NCBI GenBank assembly: GCA_019022495.1
Contig: JAFEKR010000004.1
Span: 434,001 to 498,000 of the forward strand
Origin: Epichloe hybrida
Lineage: Eukaryota > Ascomycota > Sordariomycetes > Hypocreales > Clavicipitaceae
Direction: 5' to 3'
DNA length: 64,000 nt
The notes under the pieces are model-generated. The model was not told the DNA's origin. It searched no databases and saw only the letters and a program-made list of their open reading frames with translations. Made by a program: the position numbers and the translations under genes. Positions 31,601 through 44,710 of this stretch are shown in pieces (position 1 is the first letter of the stretch; the number at the start of each line of letters is the position of its first letter).

Positions 31601-34600
31601 TTCTTTAGATTAAGAAACCAGGCTACCTAGAACAAGGTTGCTAAATTAATAATATAGAGCACTAGCTAGCCATCGATTTGCACGATATTAACAATAATCT
31701 TGTAGTTAAATTCGTGATTGTCCTTAATTGTAAATTTGAATTAGCCAGGGGCCTTGCTGTGTATTTAGTAATAGTAGCAAACTTTGGTTAATTTCTTAAT
31801 TACCTAGCGTTTAACTTCATAACTAGCTTAATAAAGGATCTTTATAAGTTATTAAACAGAAGGGTAACTAAGTTAATGATGTAATTAACGGATATCTCCT
31901 TCTAAAAGGTAAAAGGCAACTATTTCCTTTGCTTCTAGTAACCACTAAGGATATCCCTATTATTGTATAATAGGTATAGTCTTGTTGCCTTGGATAAGTA
32001 CGTTAGTAAGGTTATTAATCTTAACTTGCATTTTATCCATATTAGTAATTAAGAAAAGGAAGGGGGTAGCTATATTAAGGACGTAGAATTTAAGCTCTCT
32101 AAGTTCTATAGGCATATAAAGGATTCCTCTTATAACTACTAATCTAGCGCTAAATGTAATAATTTAGGGTTTATAAGGGGTTACCTTTAATAAAGGCATT
32201 AATCTTAATAGAGCCTTTACTTATGCCTCTCCTATAGTTAACTTTCCTATAGCGCTAGTATTAGGTATAATCCCTCTGAAGACCTCTTTAGAATAGCGTT
32301 CTTTAGAGATATAGCAAATTAAGCCTTTGTCGCACTCTTATGGCTTGTAGAGCTCTTACCTAAGGAATGCGTGTTAGAAGGCTTAATTATTAAGGGTTAT
32401 GAGAATATTAATATTAGTAGCGTTGTGGTTAGTTTGTAATCTAGAGCAGAAGAATTATATAATGCTTAGATATGCTATTAATAGTAGCTCCTTAACATTA
32501 TTATTATTATCTTTAGCTTCTATATAAGCCATAAGATATGCTTCCTAATTCTTACCTAAGCCTTTATTAGGCTTGTCCTTGTTTTACCCTTTGTAGGAGG
32601 CAAGAAATACTTAGAATCTCTTCTCTAAAGGGGGTATATAGTATATCTTACTAGCCTACTAGCGGTCTTTTTCCTTTTAATATTCTTTAGTAAAGTAATT
32701 AGAGGACTAGTAGCCACTCTTACCACACATAAAGCAGCGCTTAGTACTTAGCCTAGGGCTTTATCCGCAATAACTTCCTCCGCCATAGGATTATTATCCG
32801 TACTAATAATTAGTGAACATGGCCTCTAGAGGGTCTCCTTATTGGTACTGAATATATTAGGAGGACTTCTTGTTTAATTCCATAATAGTAATTACCTTAT
32901 AGAGGTCCCTAGCAAGACTTTCGAAGCCTATAGAGTGTATGTATTCCACTATCTAACATTCAGGCACACTAGCTATAGCGTTTAAGGCCTACTTATAGAG
33001 TTTGGTATTTACTATCTTAGTAGGGTATAGGCCTCTGTGGATCTTCTTAAGGGTTAATAACATAATCTTAAGGTAATTAAGCTTGCTTTTATTAGGGTTC
33101 TTCTTAATTATGCTCTTTAGTGTTATACTACTCTATTTGTGGCAATAGAATTACTAGTTACTTTCTATCTTAAAGCGTTAATAGATATAAGTAATTATCT
33201 CTTTATAGGAATAGTTATTCCTAAAGAGGTAATTAAGGTAGTATTGCTTAGTATTACCTATTAACATAATAGGGAAAGCCTTCTAATAATGCGTTTAAGG
33301 AAAGTTAATTCTATTACACTTATTTTTAAAGAGCGTAATCTTTAGCGTTAAGAAGTTATATAGCTTTTTACTATAGTAGTCGCTATCCTTATACATCTTT
33401 ATAAGCTCCGAGATCTTCTTTATAATCTAGTCTTTAGAGGGGAATTGCTATAAAGGCATAATTTATTATAAATAGCGGTCCACTAGTTGTTCTTAATAAC
33501 GATTATCTAGATAGAGCTGTTAATATAATAGGGATTATTACAGGGGTTCTTGTGAGGGTTTAAGCAATCTCTAGGGTTAGGGAAGGTTAATTTCTAGGGT
33601 AGGTTATCAGGGCTATTAATATTAAGGTTCTAGGGGCTTAGAAGATCATAGTCTTTCTTGTAATCTTTCCTATAACTAAAGGGGCATTAAGGTATAATAA
33701 AGCACTTCCTTAAGCAATACAGGGATTAAATATCCTAGGCCTTGCCTGACAAGGACGCCGTAATCTCGTAAAGAATTATATAATTCTCTAACAACATCCT
33801 TAAATACCTTTTTAAAGGTGTCTTTAGACTAGCCTTTAAAGTCTTCTTAGAATGATTCCTATAGGTTATTATCTCTCTAACCTTAATGCTTACTAAGGTT
33901 AATAAATCTTATAATCTAGTTATTAAGCTTAAGCTACGTAGTAGTCTCTAGATCTAGCTTAACGAATTCTTTCTAATCACTAGAGAAGTCATAAGTAAGC
34001 TATTAAAGGCATGAGGGTAACTTATACTCTTAGGGTCTTTTAGGGGTAATAGTTAGAGCCTTGCTATTACTAGCAGCCTTTGCTCTTATGGAAGGTCTAG
34101 ATTCCTCTGCTATCTTTAACTATAAAAGGAACATTACTAGTTTGTTGTTTTTACTACTAATTAAGCTCCTATGTTTACCCGTTACTATTACGAGGCTTTT
34201 CTTTCGCATTTCAGGAGCGTTATTACTCTAATAAAATCAGAAGATCACGAAAATAGGAAAAACAGAAGAAAAAAAAACAGTAAAAGCAGCAAAAGTAGCA
34301 ATAAGAATAAATCAATAGAGATAAAGAAAGTAACATAAGTTCTAAAAGTAACCGGAAAGTAATAGGAAAAGTAATAAGGGAATAATAGGAATTACTACTT
34401 CCTATTTTTTATAAAAAGAAGGGAAGGGGGTAATCTCTCTCTCTTACTAATAAGCACAGGGTGAATAGCACTAATAATAAAGGAAGCAAAAAAAACAAGT
34501 AGTAAATACTTATAGGGAGAGATTAAAGGTCTATTAGATAAAGGGAATATTTATAGAGAAGTTATAGATATATTAGCTAGCTTGGCTAAGGTTATTCAAC

Positions 34601-34935
34601 GTTAGGTTCGAAATAAATGCCTCGTGGCAATAGATTTAGTTGTTTGGTTAGTTTTCTCGTAATAGACAATAAAATCAACAATTAACAACAATATCCCAGA
34701 TAGATATAACGAAGTTATATCCCTAAGCCTAAGGGTTAATAGATTAATTCCTTAGAAGCCTAATAAGCCTATAACTAGGATTCTAGTCTCTTCCTTTAGC
34801 ATACTTATGCAGTTATGCCTCTCTACTATAATAACCATTACAGCATAACAAGGGGTAGTAGTAGTGGTGTTTGCAGAAATGTCTCTTCTTATAATACCTA
34901 GCTTATCTATGGTTATAAAGTTAACTACTAATCAG
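28690..34935 (-). pseudogene. D1 gag-pol remnant
   Basis: Collinear with the D-inner polyprotein. RNase H motif at 29,206-29,400 (FVDGLLANNKDLSLQI...KSKRVTHSVLTSELYS), RT entry at 30,184-30,366, a decayed gag knuckle near 32,700-32,760, and the gag start region near 34,200. No frame exceeds about 65 codons. Inactivated by RIP. Confidence 0.8.
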
Positions 34936-35192
34936 TGTTAGTTGCACTAAGGTCCTACGTAGGTAATAAATCCCGTATAAATTGAAGTTAATAATAGTTA
35001 GTTAGCTAGCTAGGAAAGAGAAAGAAAAGAGGGAAAGTCTAGATGCTAGAAAAGTGGGCAAAATCCGTATGTGGGGCACAAAAGGGGGTGGCGAATTAAT
35101 GCAGCCAATCATATCGCGTGCATCGCGCCGGACCCACAATTGGGCCGGTCTTTGGCCACGATTGAACCAATGAAGATCCGAAGGAATCAACA
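34936..35192 (-). repeat. 5' LTR of D1
   Basis: 257 bp, ending GGAATCAACA. The right half (35,070-35,192) is almost free of RIP changes, unlike the left copy. Confidence 0.9.
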
Positions 35193-35197
35193 ATAGG

Positions 35198-36020
35198 GAC
35201 CCCCTCTGGATTTCAACGCTATATGAATATTGCCTTACAAGTAAATTATAGGCTTCTTTAGGTGATTTTTACTAAGTTATAGCGGCTTAGGGTCCTTCCG
35301 TACAACTATCCCTTAATAACATAAGGATAATAGCTTGATCCGGATCCCCTAGCGCCCTAGAACTCTCCGGATTATCTAGAAAATTAGGCATGCCTAAAGC
35401 TCTAAATTGGATAGTTAGGGCTTGTTTCCATTATTCGAAATTTTCGGCTCCTTTAAGCCTAGCAGTCTCTAGAAAACTATAAACCCTTTTATTGAATTCC
35501 TTAATAATTGAATTATTAAAGGTTGCTTGTACAGAGCTAGATTTAGCTTGATTTTCTTAAACAGGCTGCTGATCTTACTGCTAACTAGCGGGCTTATCAG
35601 ATTCCACACCCTCTATACGACTATTTACAGTTATAGATAAGCTTTCTAGCTTCTCTAATAACTAGTCTATAGTTGCTTGTTGCTTAATAGCCTGCTCTTT
35701 TAGCTAGTTATTTAGAACCTCTTACGCACTAGGGTCAGGGATTATAGGTCCCTTTCCCTTTCCTTTAGTATTTATTTTCCTTTTTATAGAAGGGAAAAGC
35801 TTCTATCTCGCGGGTCCTTCCTTTTTTATAGAAGGGAAGTCTTCTGTATTTAAAATTTATTCCTTTTTATAGAAGGGAAAAAGCTTCTATCTCGCGGATC
35901 CTTCCTTTTTTATAGAAGGGAAGTCTTCTGTAGCCATAATTGATTCCTTTTTATAGAAGGGAAAAGCTTCTTTCTCGCAGGTCCTTCCTTTTTTATAGAA
36001 GGGAAGTCTTCTATAATCAT
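35198..36020 (-). pseudogene. Element B gag, N-terminal part with tandem peptide repeats
   Basis: A minus-strand ATG at 36,020 opens a frame containing three imperfect repeats of roughly 28 residues, each built around EDFPSIKKEG and KLFPFYKKE (DNA units of about 83 bp, 35,775-36,016). After the repeats come GKGKGPII-type sequence and Gln-rich gag. The frame is split by the D1 insertion at 35,192 and continues at 28,427. Several RIP stops (TAG, TAA) are present, and the first repeat unit is out of phase with the next. Confidence 0.7.
35775..36016 (-). repeat. Three tandem repeats of about 83 bp in the gag leader of B
   Basis: Three units each contain the sequence ttttatagaagggaa twice, separated by a ctcgcgg or similar block. 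The unit length is close to, but not always, a multiple of three. All three lie at the start of the gag frame of element B. Confidence 0.85.
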
Positions 36021-36054
36021 ACACAAAGTAACCTAAAAGGAATCTATAGTAATA

Positions 36055-36073
36055 GAGCCAGGCTCATAACCTA
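36055..36073 (-). promoter_or_regulatory. Element B primer-binding site, matches initiator tRNA anticodon arm
   Basis: On the plus strand caggctcataacc lies directly beside the 5' LTR. This is the sense sequence expected of the initiator-Met tRNA anticodon arm (cagggctcataaccc in yeast, from memory). The minus-strand genomic RNA would therefore pair with the internal half of tRNA-iMet, the half-tRNA priming known for Drosophila copia. Confidence 0.6.
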
Positions 36074-36074
36074 T

Positions 36075-36896
36075 TAAAATATAGGGAGCTAGTTACTAGC
36101 TAGCAATAGCTATACAGGTGCAAGCTCTACGGTCGGGGACTAATAGGGCTACAACGTTAAATTAATTAACGTAACGCAACGGAAGGTTATGGCAGTTATT
36201 AACTAATAGAATTCAATTTAAATTACTTTTATGATATCTTATAGAGTAATAGAATTGATTTTAGATATGTTATACGGGCAATGCGGCTGTTGTTAGTTAA
36301 GAGAACTAGCTATCTAGCTAGTTAAAAAGATCTTCTTCCTCTTATAGACCTACTAACCGTATTAGTGAATCTAGGCTGCTAACAGGGTCTTATAGGCTAC
36401 TTTTAATTTTCCGCAAAATTCATTTGTATGCAAAAACCAAAAAATCAACTCACTACCATACTAGCTAGCCACCTATATGCACTAACTTTTAGTCTAAAAA
36501 ATAACCTTATATAAAGAGAAAGCCTTATCTTTAAGCTTTAATTTACTATATGTAAAACTTTTGTATGACCTCTAGATAAAGAGAAAATTGTTATTAAAGA
36601 TAGCTATAGGGTAAGTTATATGTAGGGTAACCTGCTTATGTCACCCTAGCTTACGTCACCCTAGCTTACCTAATTACTAGTAGCGTGGTTATAGCTACAC
36701 TTGTAGCTACAACGCAATTGACTAATTAGTCATCCACACGGTTGGTCGCAGCTGTTGACAGCTGCGACGCAGCCATTGACAGCTGCCCTCGCGACCGTTG
36801 ACAGCTGCAGTGCAGCTGTCAGACTTGTAAAGCAAGCTAGTAATAAGAAGGTTCTTTAACTAGAAAAAGGGCTAAAAATAGGTCTTATTTTTAACA
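36075..36896 (-). repeat. 5' LTR of Copia element B
   Basis: It aligns over the full length with 22,996-23,816; differences are mostly RIP-type transitions (for example tgtaggg to tataggg at the outer tip). It is adjacent to a tRNA-like primer-binding sequence at 36,059-36,071. Confidence 0.9.
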
Positions 36897-36901
36897 ATAT
36901 A

Positions 36902-39038
36902 TATAGCGTAAAGGTAAAGGATAGAGAGGCCCCTATAAGCTATTAGCTATAGAAGGTAAGACCTATACTCTTAAGCTCCCTTAAGGCCCTAAGGCCTTTA
37001 GATTAACCTTTATTAGGCCTTTTTACAAAGATCCTAATAAAGAGAGACCTCTTAAGAGCGTAGAGGACTAAGATACCTCTCTATAGCCTACGACTACCCC
37101 TCCTATTAATCCCCTAAGGCAAGGGCCTAGAAGACCTTAAAAAAACCCTCCTATTATTATGTCTAATATTAATTACATAGATTAAATAAAAGACAAGACT
37201 AATATCTTTTTATTAGCTAAGGAAAGTTCTAATCTTAAGCTTGTAATCTAATTACGTAAGGAAGGAATTATTAAGACCCCTAGTAAACCCTTTAAGTAGT
37301 TTACTAAAGCTAAAATTAATGCTCTAATTAAATAAGGTGTGTTTAAATTTATTAAGTATAATAAAAGAGAGCATAGTAGAACTTAAATTTTTAATTCCCA
37401 TATTATTAACAAGGTAAAGGGCAAGATAATAGATTTGTATAAGAAGTTAAGGCTTATAATCTAAGGCTATAGTAATAAAGAGAAGCTAGTAATCCTAACA
37501 TAGGCCCTGACAATCTAATAAGCTAGCTAGTAATTAATCCTTGTAATAACACCTGCGTTATTATTACTAGGCCTTATTCTCTAGCTTTATAATATTACAC
37601 AGGCCTATGTGCAAGCATAAACGCTTCTTAGTTATATAATCCTAGCCCGAATCCCTATCCAAATCTATTACCTATACCCTATAGGTATAATAATATAAGT
37701 AATTAAGCCTTTATATAGTATTATAGAAGCTAGCACCTACTAGTAAGTAATATATTATTATTACTATAGAGAAATGCTCTAGATAATAACCTTTATATTT
37801 AACCTATACCTACTTATAATAATAAAGGAAAACCTAACCTTCGCGTGTATAGGGATATAAACTAATAATATAATTAGACTATCTAACTATAAGTTCTCTT
37901 AATAAGAGAAAGATTAATTAAAACCTACTTCTTTTACTACTAAACTAAAGTAAATCCTTTCTATAGGGAACTTACTAACCTTTAATAGTAGTATTATTAC
38001 TCTTAAAAATAATATAATTACACTAAGGTAAAAAGGCTAGAGTGAAAAGCTTTAATTAATCCTACTTACTAATTTAAAATAAGCGTATGTAGAATAATAA
38101 GCTTAAGGCGTGTATATTACCTTAATCTACTAGCCTAAAGCCTATTTTGACCTCTCCGTTACTATATAATACTAAGACCTGTTATCCTAAGATATAAAGA
38201 GCTTAAATTAACAAATTTAATAGTAAATTAATAATCTAGACTAAGGATTAAGGTTTATACTATTTAATCTTAAGAAGGTAAAACTTTTTATATTTATAAA
38301 TAGATTATTTACTAATAACTAAGACCTTACTTCTTAACTAGGCTACATGCTTATCCTAGCTAGTAAAGTCTAAAAGAAAAGCACCTTTATAGTCTAAGGT
38401 AATATTATACACTATAGCTTTACTAAGAGTAAGAGAGTTATAAGAAGTGTGCTTATCTCTAAGATCTATAGTATAGTTACTAGTGCTAATATATCTTATA
38501 TAATCTTAATAACGCTTAGGTTAATCACACACTAATTAAACCTCCCTATAATTCCTATTATTATCTATACTAATTTATACTCTTTATATAAATACCTTAT
38601 TAAGCTTAGTACTATAAAAGAGAAGCGCCTTATAATTAATATTATAGCTCTTTATTAATCATACAAGTAACAAGAGATCTGCGAGATTAGATAGATTAAT
38701 AGGAATGATAACCTTGCTAATATATTTACAAAGGTATTGCTAAATAAGGCATTTAAGAGGTTTATTATAAGCAATAAAGCGACTATTAGGATAGAAGGAT
38801 AGGTTATGTGATTATAGCTCTTATATTAATCTAATAAGATTAAAGGTGTTAAGATTAGGCCTACTTATTATTACATAGGCTTATAGATTAAATGTTATCT
38901 TTTATTACACCCCTTTCCCTTACTCTTTTCTTATAATATTATTTGTAATTATTTAATCTTACTTATTTATTAATTCTTTTTTAATTATCTTATTAATATT
39001 ATACGTTAATAGTTATATTAAAAAGAGAGAGTTTCTAG
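36902..39038 (+). pseudogene. Copia element A reverse transcriptase and RNase H remnant
   Basis: Continuing after element B, this segment aligns with 15,390-16,900 of element C. RT reads IKPLYSIIEASTYW near 37,705-37,745, with the catalytic box decayed to ACIGIQTNN near 37,850. RNase H reads VKLFIFINRLFTNN near 38,275-38,320 and then a KSKRVI segment near 38,430, with a terminal portion to about 38,760. A polypurine tract follows just before the LTR. Heavily RIP-altered. Confidence 0.8.
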
Positions 39039-39334
39039 TGTTAAAATAAGCATAATATTAATAAGGCTACGTGCCTTTAATTAGCTAGGCGCGTTACATC
39101 GCGGACCTATATATCTAGCCTAACTGCGCTATAGTTAGCATTAGTATATATAGCCTCTTCGCTAATAGCCCTAGTTAAGGCCCCTTTTCCTATAATAAAT
39201 AGCGCACCCTCTTTACTTTTATTTAATCCCTCTTTTACTTACTTTAATAGACTAGAATATATAATAATTATATACACTTTAGTTTACCCTGAAAACCCTA
39301 CGCGTAGGTTAATAGTATCCTATAGATACTAACA
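39039..39334 (+). repeat. 3' LTR of Copia element A
   Basis: 296 bp, TGTTAAAATAAGCATA to ATACTAACA. It aligns over its full length with 18,420-18,715; most differences are transitions of the RIP type. Confidence 0.9.
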
Positions 39335-39376
39335 CTTATATATAAAGGAGATACTTATAAGAATCTATAGGCATAC

Positions 39377-39642
39377 TATTAGTTACACCAAGGTCCTGCG
39401 CAGGTATAAGGGTAATCCCGTATGATTAAAGTCAATGATAGTTAATTAAATTAGCTAGGAAGGAAAGAGCAAAAAGAGAGGGAAAGTCTAGATACTAGGA
39501 AAGTAAGCGAAACCTATATATAAGGCAAAAGAGGGGGTGGCGAATTAATATAGCTAATCGCATTACATACATCGCGCTAGACCTATAATTTAGTCTAGTC
39601 TTTAGCTATAATTAAACTAATAAAAATCTAAAGGAATTAATA
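39377..39642 (-). repeat. 3' LTR of D-outer
   Basis: 266 bp, starting tattagttacacc, a RIP-decayed TGTTAGTTGCACC, and ending ggaattaata (decayed from ggaattaaca). Confidence 0.85.
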
Positions 39643-42600
39643 CTAGTAGTCTCTCTTTTTCCTTTATAGCTAAAGAGCTTAAAAATATAATAAAAAGCAA
39701 ATTAAAGGAAAGTATATATAAGTAAATCCCTTAATAGGAATCCGCTACTCTAATTAGCTATTATAGCATTAGTTAATTAAATTAATCTATTAGTCCTTGC
39801 CTAAGCTCCTATCTCCTAATATTAAAGGTCTTTTTACCTATCCTTTAATATAAATTATTAATTTATTTAACTTAATTAAAGAGAAAAGTAATAAATTTAG
39901 TAATACTTTTGTTATTATATCCGCCGGATTATTATTACTATTAATCCACCTAACTTTGTAGATCTTGTGCCTCTTGTATAATTAATAAAGAGCTATAATA
40001 TTAATTATTAGTCTCTTCTCCTTTGTGGTTCCTAGCTTTATAAGATATTTATATAATAAAAAAGAATTAGTATAAAGAATTATAGGAATTTAAGGCATCT
40101 TTAATTAATCTATAATCTAATATAAAGTCGTAGAAATTACGTAGGTAATGTCTACGCCTTAAACTATACTATATAACTCGGAGGCAAGTATGCTATAAGT
40201 AACTCTCTTGCTCTTTGTTAAGCTATATGTAATAATATTACCTTTTATAATAAAGGTATTATTATCTTATATTATCTCGTTGCTAATCATAATTACGTAT
40301 TTAATCTATAAGCTTAAATCCTTATTATTAGCAAGCGATTTATCTATAAACATAAAGAGCTTTGCCTTCTTAAGAACTAAAGGAATATATTATAGTCTAT
40401 ATTATTAATTCTTAATCTACTACTTAAGGTATTTATTAAGGTATATAATATCTTCCTTAGAGGGTTCTTAGTGTTAAGCTATAATTAATAAGTTATAGGA
40501 AGCTTCTAGTTAATATATAGTTATAATATCGCTTCCTTAGGCTTATTATTTTATATAGTCTTACCTTACTATTAGGGATTAAGGATTAACTTCCTTAATC
40601 TTCTAACTCTAGCCTTTCTAGGTTAATATTAGTAAGTTATTAGTGTTCTAGGTAAAGATATAACTATTAAAGATAAGGGGATTCTTAGTAGTTAATTATT
40701 ATTTTTCTTTAGCTATAAAATTAGCCTTCTAGAGCTCTTTCTTTTCTTTTTAGAAGAAGTTATTATTACTTAGGCCTAATATATTATTAGTTTATATTCT
40801 AATAATACTAAAGAGATTCTTATTATTTAGGGCTATAATTAATAAGTAAGGATTATAGGTTAAGGTTATTATATCAAGGTTATCCCTATAGTAATAAAAG
40901 TATATTACCTACTAGTAGGTTCTAGCTTTTACAATCCTATAAAGAGGTTTAATTAATTTAATTATAGTCCCTTCTAGAAAGAGATATGTAATTTACTTTA
41001 GTAATCTCACGATAATTAGCCTTATTAGCACTATATGTGATTAAGTGTAGGCTTATGTAATATCGCAAATCTAAAGGTAAATACCTCTTCTTCTTAATAA
41101 TAGAGTAATAGCTATAATAAGTCATTAGCTTACTTATTAAATCATTAGTAATTACGTTAGGATAAACTCCTTTCCTTTATTATTATAGCCTTATATAATA
41201 AGGTAGGATTTCTTATATAGTAAGTCTGTTCCTTTACCTTTAATCTCTCTAACTATATAAGAATTAAAGATTCTATAACCTCTATGCTTTGCTAGGTTAT
41301 ACTTAACAAATTTAAACATATTATAAGCTTATAAAGCGTTAATCTTAGCTTAATTAGATTATTTAAAGGGCTTTCCTAGGGTTATAATCTTCCCTTCTTA
41401 GTAAAGTTAAAGAGTAAGGTTCTAATTAGCCTTTTCCTTTACTATAAGGAATACTATATTTAGTATCCCTCTAGCTATAGCTTCTTAAATAAAGGCCTCC
41501 TCCTAATCTTTATTTATAAGTATATGAAGCTAAATTAGGCTAATATTCTTCTTAGGGCTATAAGGTTTTCTTTTCCTTACTTTTATTCCTTTAGGGTAAG
41601 GTAGTAAGTCTTTAACTTAATAGCTTCCCTTTAGGGCTTTCTAGGCTTTATAAGCCTTTTCTTTAGACTCTTTTATGCTTATAAATTAGACTATAAGGGC
41701 CTTTCTTAGTTTCCCTTATCTTCTCTTAGCTAGTGCCTATAGCTCTTTACCTTCTTTTATTAGGGAATCTCTTTTAGTAGTAGTAGTTAGTTATATAGTT
41801 ACTTCTTCCTCTATATTATTAGGCTTTATCTCTTACTACCCTAGTTCCTTTATAATATATAGGTCTTTATAGTAAGGCTTTACTACTATAAAGTAAAACT
41901 TTACTAGGCTATAGGGTATATTAACTATATAAGTCTCTTTATTAGTAGTAAGTAGCTTATAAGGGCTATACTAGCTACCTTTCTCTCTTTATATATATAT
42001 ATTAGCTTATAGGGGTAGCTAATATATAGGTACTATATTAAGGCTATTCTAGGCTTTAAGGGCATTATAGACCTGCTATAAAGCTACATAATAGCGGACT
42101 TTATTAGTAGCTTTACGAATTACTTTAGCATATTAAATAATAGAGATACTTAGGGGTAACTTATTTACTATTTATAAGTAGCCTCTAAAGACTAGTAAGG
42201 TTAGGATAATACTATTTAAGCCTATAGAGTTATTAATTCCTTTAATAGCTATTTAAAGGCATTACTCTAGCGTAAGTTCTGTCCTAATTAAGTCTATAAT
42301 AATATTATAAGCTTAGTATAAAGGTCTATAATATCTCTTAACTTTTCTAATACTATTATAGGCTTTAATTAGTATTTTATTAGTCTTAATTAATATTAGT
42401 TAAGCATAGTGCTTAAACTTAGTAGAAGTAAAGTTATTACTAGTGTTATATATAATCTATTCTAGAGGTCTAAGATAAGTGTTAATCTAATATTTATAAA
42501 TAGTGTCCTAGATATCTTAAGCTTTTTACTTCCTTAGATTAAGGAATTAAGCTACCTAGAATAATATTACTAAATTAATAATATAAAGCACTAGTTAGCT

Positions 42601-44449
42601 ATTGATTTATATGATATTAATAATAATCTTATAGTTAAATTTGTAGTTATCTTTAATTATAAACTTAAATTAACTAGGGGCCTTTCTATATATCTAGTAA
42701 TAGTAGTAGACTTTAGTTAATTCCTTAATTACCTAGTATTTAACTTTATAACTAGCTTAGTAAAGGATCTTTATAAGTTATTAAATAAAAGGGTAACCAA
42801 GTTAATAATATAATTAATAAATATCTCCTTCTAAAAGGTAAAAGGTAACTATTTCTCTTACCTTTAGTAACCACTAAGGATAGCCCTATTATTATATAAT
42901 AGGTATAGTCTTAGTGCCTTAGATAAGTATATTAGTAAGGTTATTAATCTTAACTTATATCTTATTTATATTAGTAATTAAGAAAAGAAAGGGGGTAGCT
43001 ATATTAAGGACATAGAATCTAAGCTCTCTAAGTTCTATAGGCATATAAAGGATTTCTCTTATAACTACTAATCTAGCGCTAAATATAATAATTTAGGGTT
43101 TATAAGGGGTTACCTTTAATAAAGGTATTAATCTTAATAGAGCCTTTACTTATACCTCTTCTATAGTTAACTTTCCTATAGCGCTAGTATTAGGTATAAT
43201 CCCTCTAAAGACTTCTTTAAAATAGTATTCTTTAGAGATATAGTAAATTAAGCCTTTATTATACTTTTATAGCTTATAGAGCTCTTACCTAAGGAATATG
43301 TATTAGAAAGCTTAATTATTTAGGGTTATAAGGATATTAATATTAGTAGTATTATAGTTAGTTTATAATCTAGAGTAGAAGAATTATATAATACTTAGGT
43401 ATACTATTAATAGTAGCTCCTCTATATTATTATTATTATCTTTAGCTTCTATATAAGCTAAAAGATATAATTCCTAATTCTAACCTAAGCCTTTATTAGG
43501 CTTATTATTATCCTGCCCTTTATAGGAGGTAAGGAATACCTAGAATCTTTTCTCTAAAGGGAGTATATAATATGTTTTACTAGCTTACTAGTAGTTCTTT
43601 TTCTTTTAATATTCTTTAGTAAAGTAATTAGAGAACTAGTAGCTACTCTTACTATATATAAAGTAATGCTTAGTGCTTAGCCTAGGGCTCTATCTATAAT
43701 AGCTTCCTTTGCTATAGGGGGATAATTACTATCTATACTAATAATTAGTGAATATAGCCTCTAGAGGGTCTTCTTATTAGTACTAAAGGTATTAGGAGAA
43801 CCTCTTATTTAATTCTATAATAGTAATTACCTTATAAAGGTCTTTAGTAAGACTTTTAAAGCCTAGGGAGTATATATATTTTACTATCTAATATTTAGGC
43901 ACACTAGCTATAGTATTTAAGGCCTACTTATAGAGCTTAGTATTTACTATTTTAGTAAGGTATAGTTCTCTGTAGATTTTCTTAAGGGTTAATAACGTAA
44001 TCTTAAGGTAATTAAGCTTGCTTTTATTAGGGTTTTTCTTAATTATATTCTTTAATATTATACTACTCTATTAGTAGTAATAGAATTACTAGTTACTTTC
44101 TGTCTTAAAGTGTTAATAAATATAGGTAATTATCTCTTTATAGAAATAGTTATTTCTAAAGAGGTAATTAAGGAAGTATTATTTAGTATTACCTATTAAT
44201 ATAATAAGGAAAGCCTTCTAATAATATATTTAAGGAAGGTTAATTTTATTACACTTATTTTTAAAGAGCATAATCTTTAGTATTAAGAAGTTATATAGCT
44301 TCTTACTATAGTGGTTACTATCCTTATATATCTTTATAAGCTCTAAGATCTTCTTTATAATCTAATTTTCAGAGGCGAATTACTATAAAGGCATATTTTA
44401 TTATAAATAATAGTCTCCTAGTTATTATTAATAATAATTATTAGGATAA

Positions 44450-44710
44450 TGTTGGATTCACCAAGGTCCTGCGTAGGTAATAAATCCCGTATGATTGAAG
44501 TCGATGATAGATAGTTAGCTAGCTAGCTAGGAAAGAGGGAAAAGAGAGGGAAAGTCTAGATGCTAGAAAAGTGGGCGAAATCCGTATGTGGGGCACAAAA
44601 AGGGGGTGGCGAATTGATGCAGCCAATCATATCGTGTGCATCGCGCCGGACCCATAATTAGTATGGTCTTTGGCTACGATTGAACCGATGAAGATCCGAA
44701 GGAATTAACA
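44450..44710 (-). repeat. 3' LTR of D-inner
   Basis: 261 bp, TGTTGGATTCACCAAGG to GGAATTAACA. On the minus strand a purine tract (gaaggaaaaagagagattg) abuts it at 44,711-44,739. Confidence 0.92.

Larger units (their letters stand above)
28433..35192 (-). mobile_element. Copia element D1, complete, nested in B
   Basis: 6,760 bp, bounded by 257-bp LTRs and a perfect duplication atagg (28,428-28,432 and 35,193-35,197). It is inserted in the gag of element B. The internal region is collinear with D-inner and D-outer. The minus-strand polyprotein is decayed; recognisable pieces include the RNase H motif FVDGLLANNKDLSLQI (29,206-29,400) and the RT start segment QGHNNKGKEF (30,184-30,366). Intermediate RIP damage compared with the other two D copies. 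Confidence 0.9.
22996..36896 (-). mobile_element. Copia element B, complete, minus strand, with nested D1
   Basis: It is bounded by LTRs of about 821-822 bp. It sits in the integrase/RT junction of element A; the flanks are TA-repeats (tatat on the left, atata on the right), so the duplication is visible but ambiguous by one base. Without D1 it is about 7.1 kb. Coding order on the minus strand is gag (with N-terminal repeats), protease, integrase, RT, RNase H, which is Ty1/Copia order. It keeps longer open stretches than A, C or D-outer. Confidence 0.9.
18420..39334 (+). mobile_element. Copia element A, complete, with nested H and B
   Basis: It is bounded by 296-bp LTRs and a perfect 5-bp target duplication, cttat (18,415-18,419 and 39,335-39,339). 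Without the nested family H element and Copia B it would be about 6.3 kb, normal for Copia. A sequence matching the PBS-side boundary of C follows the 5' LTR, and a polypurine tract (aaaaagagagagtttctag) precedes the 3' LTR. It inserted into the gag region of element F. Confidence 0.9.
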
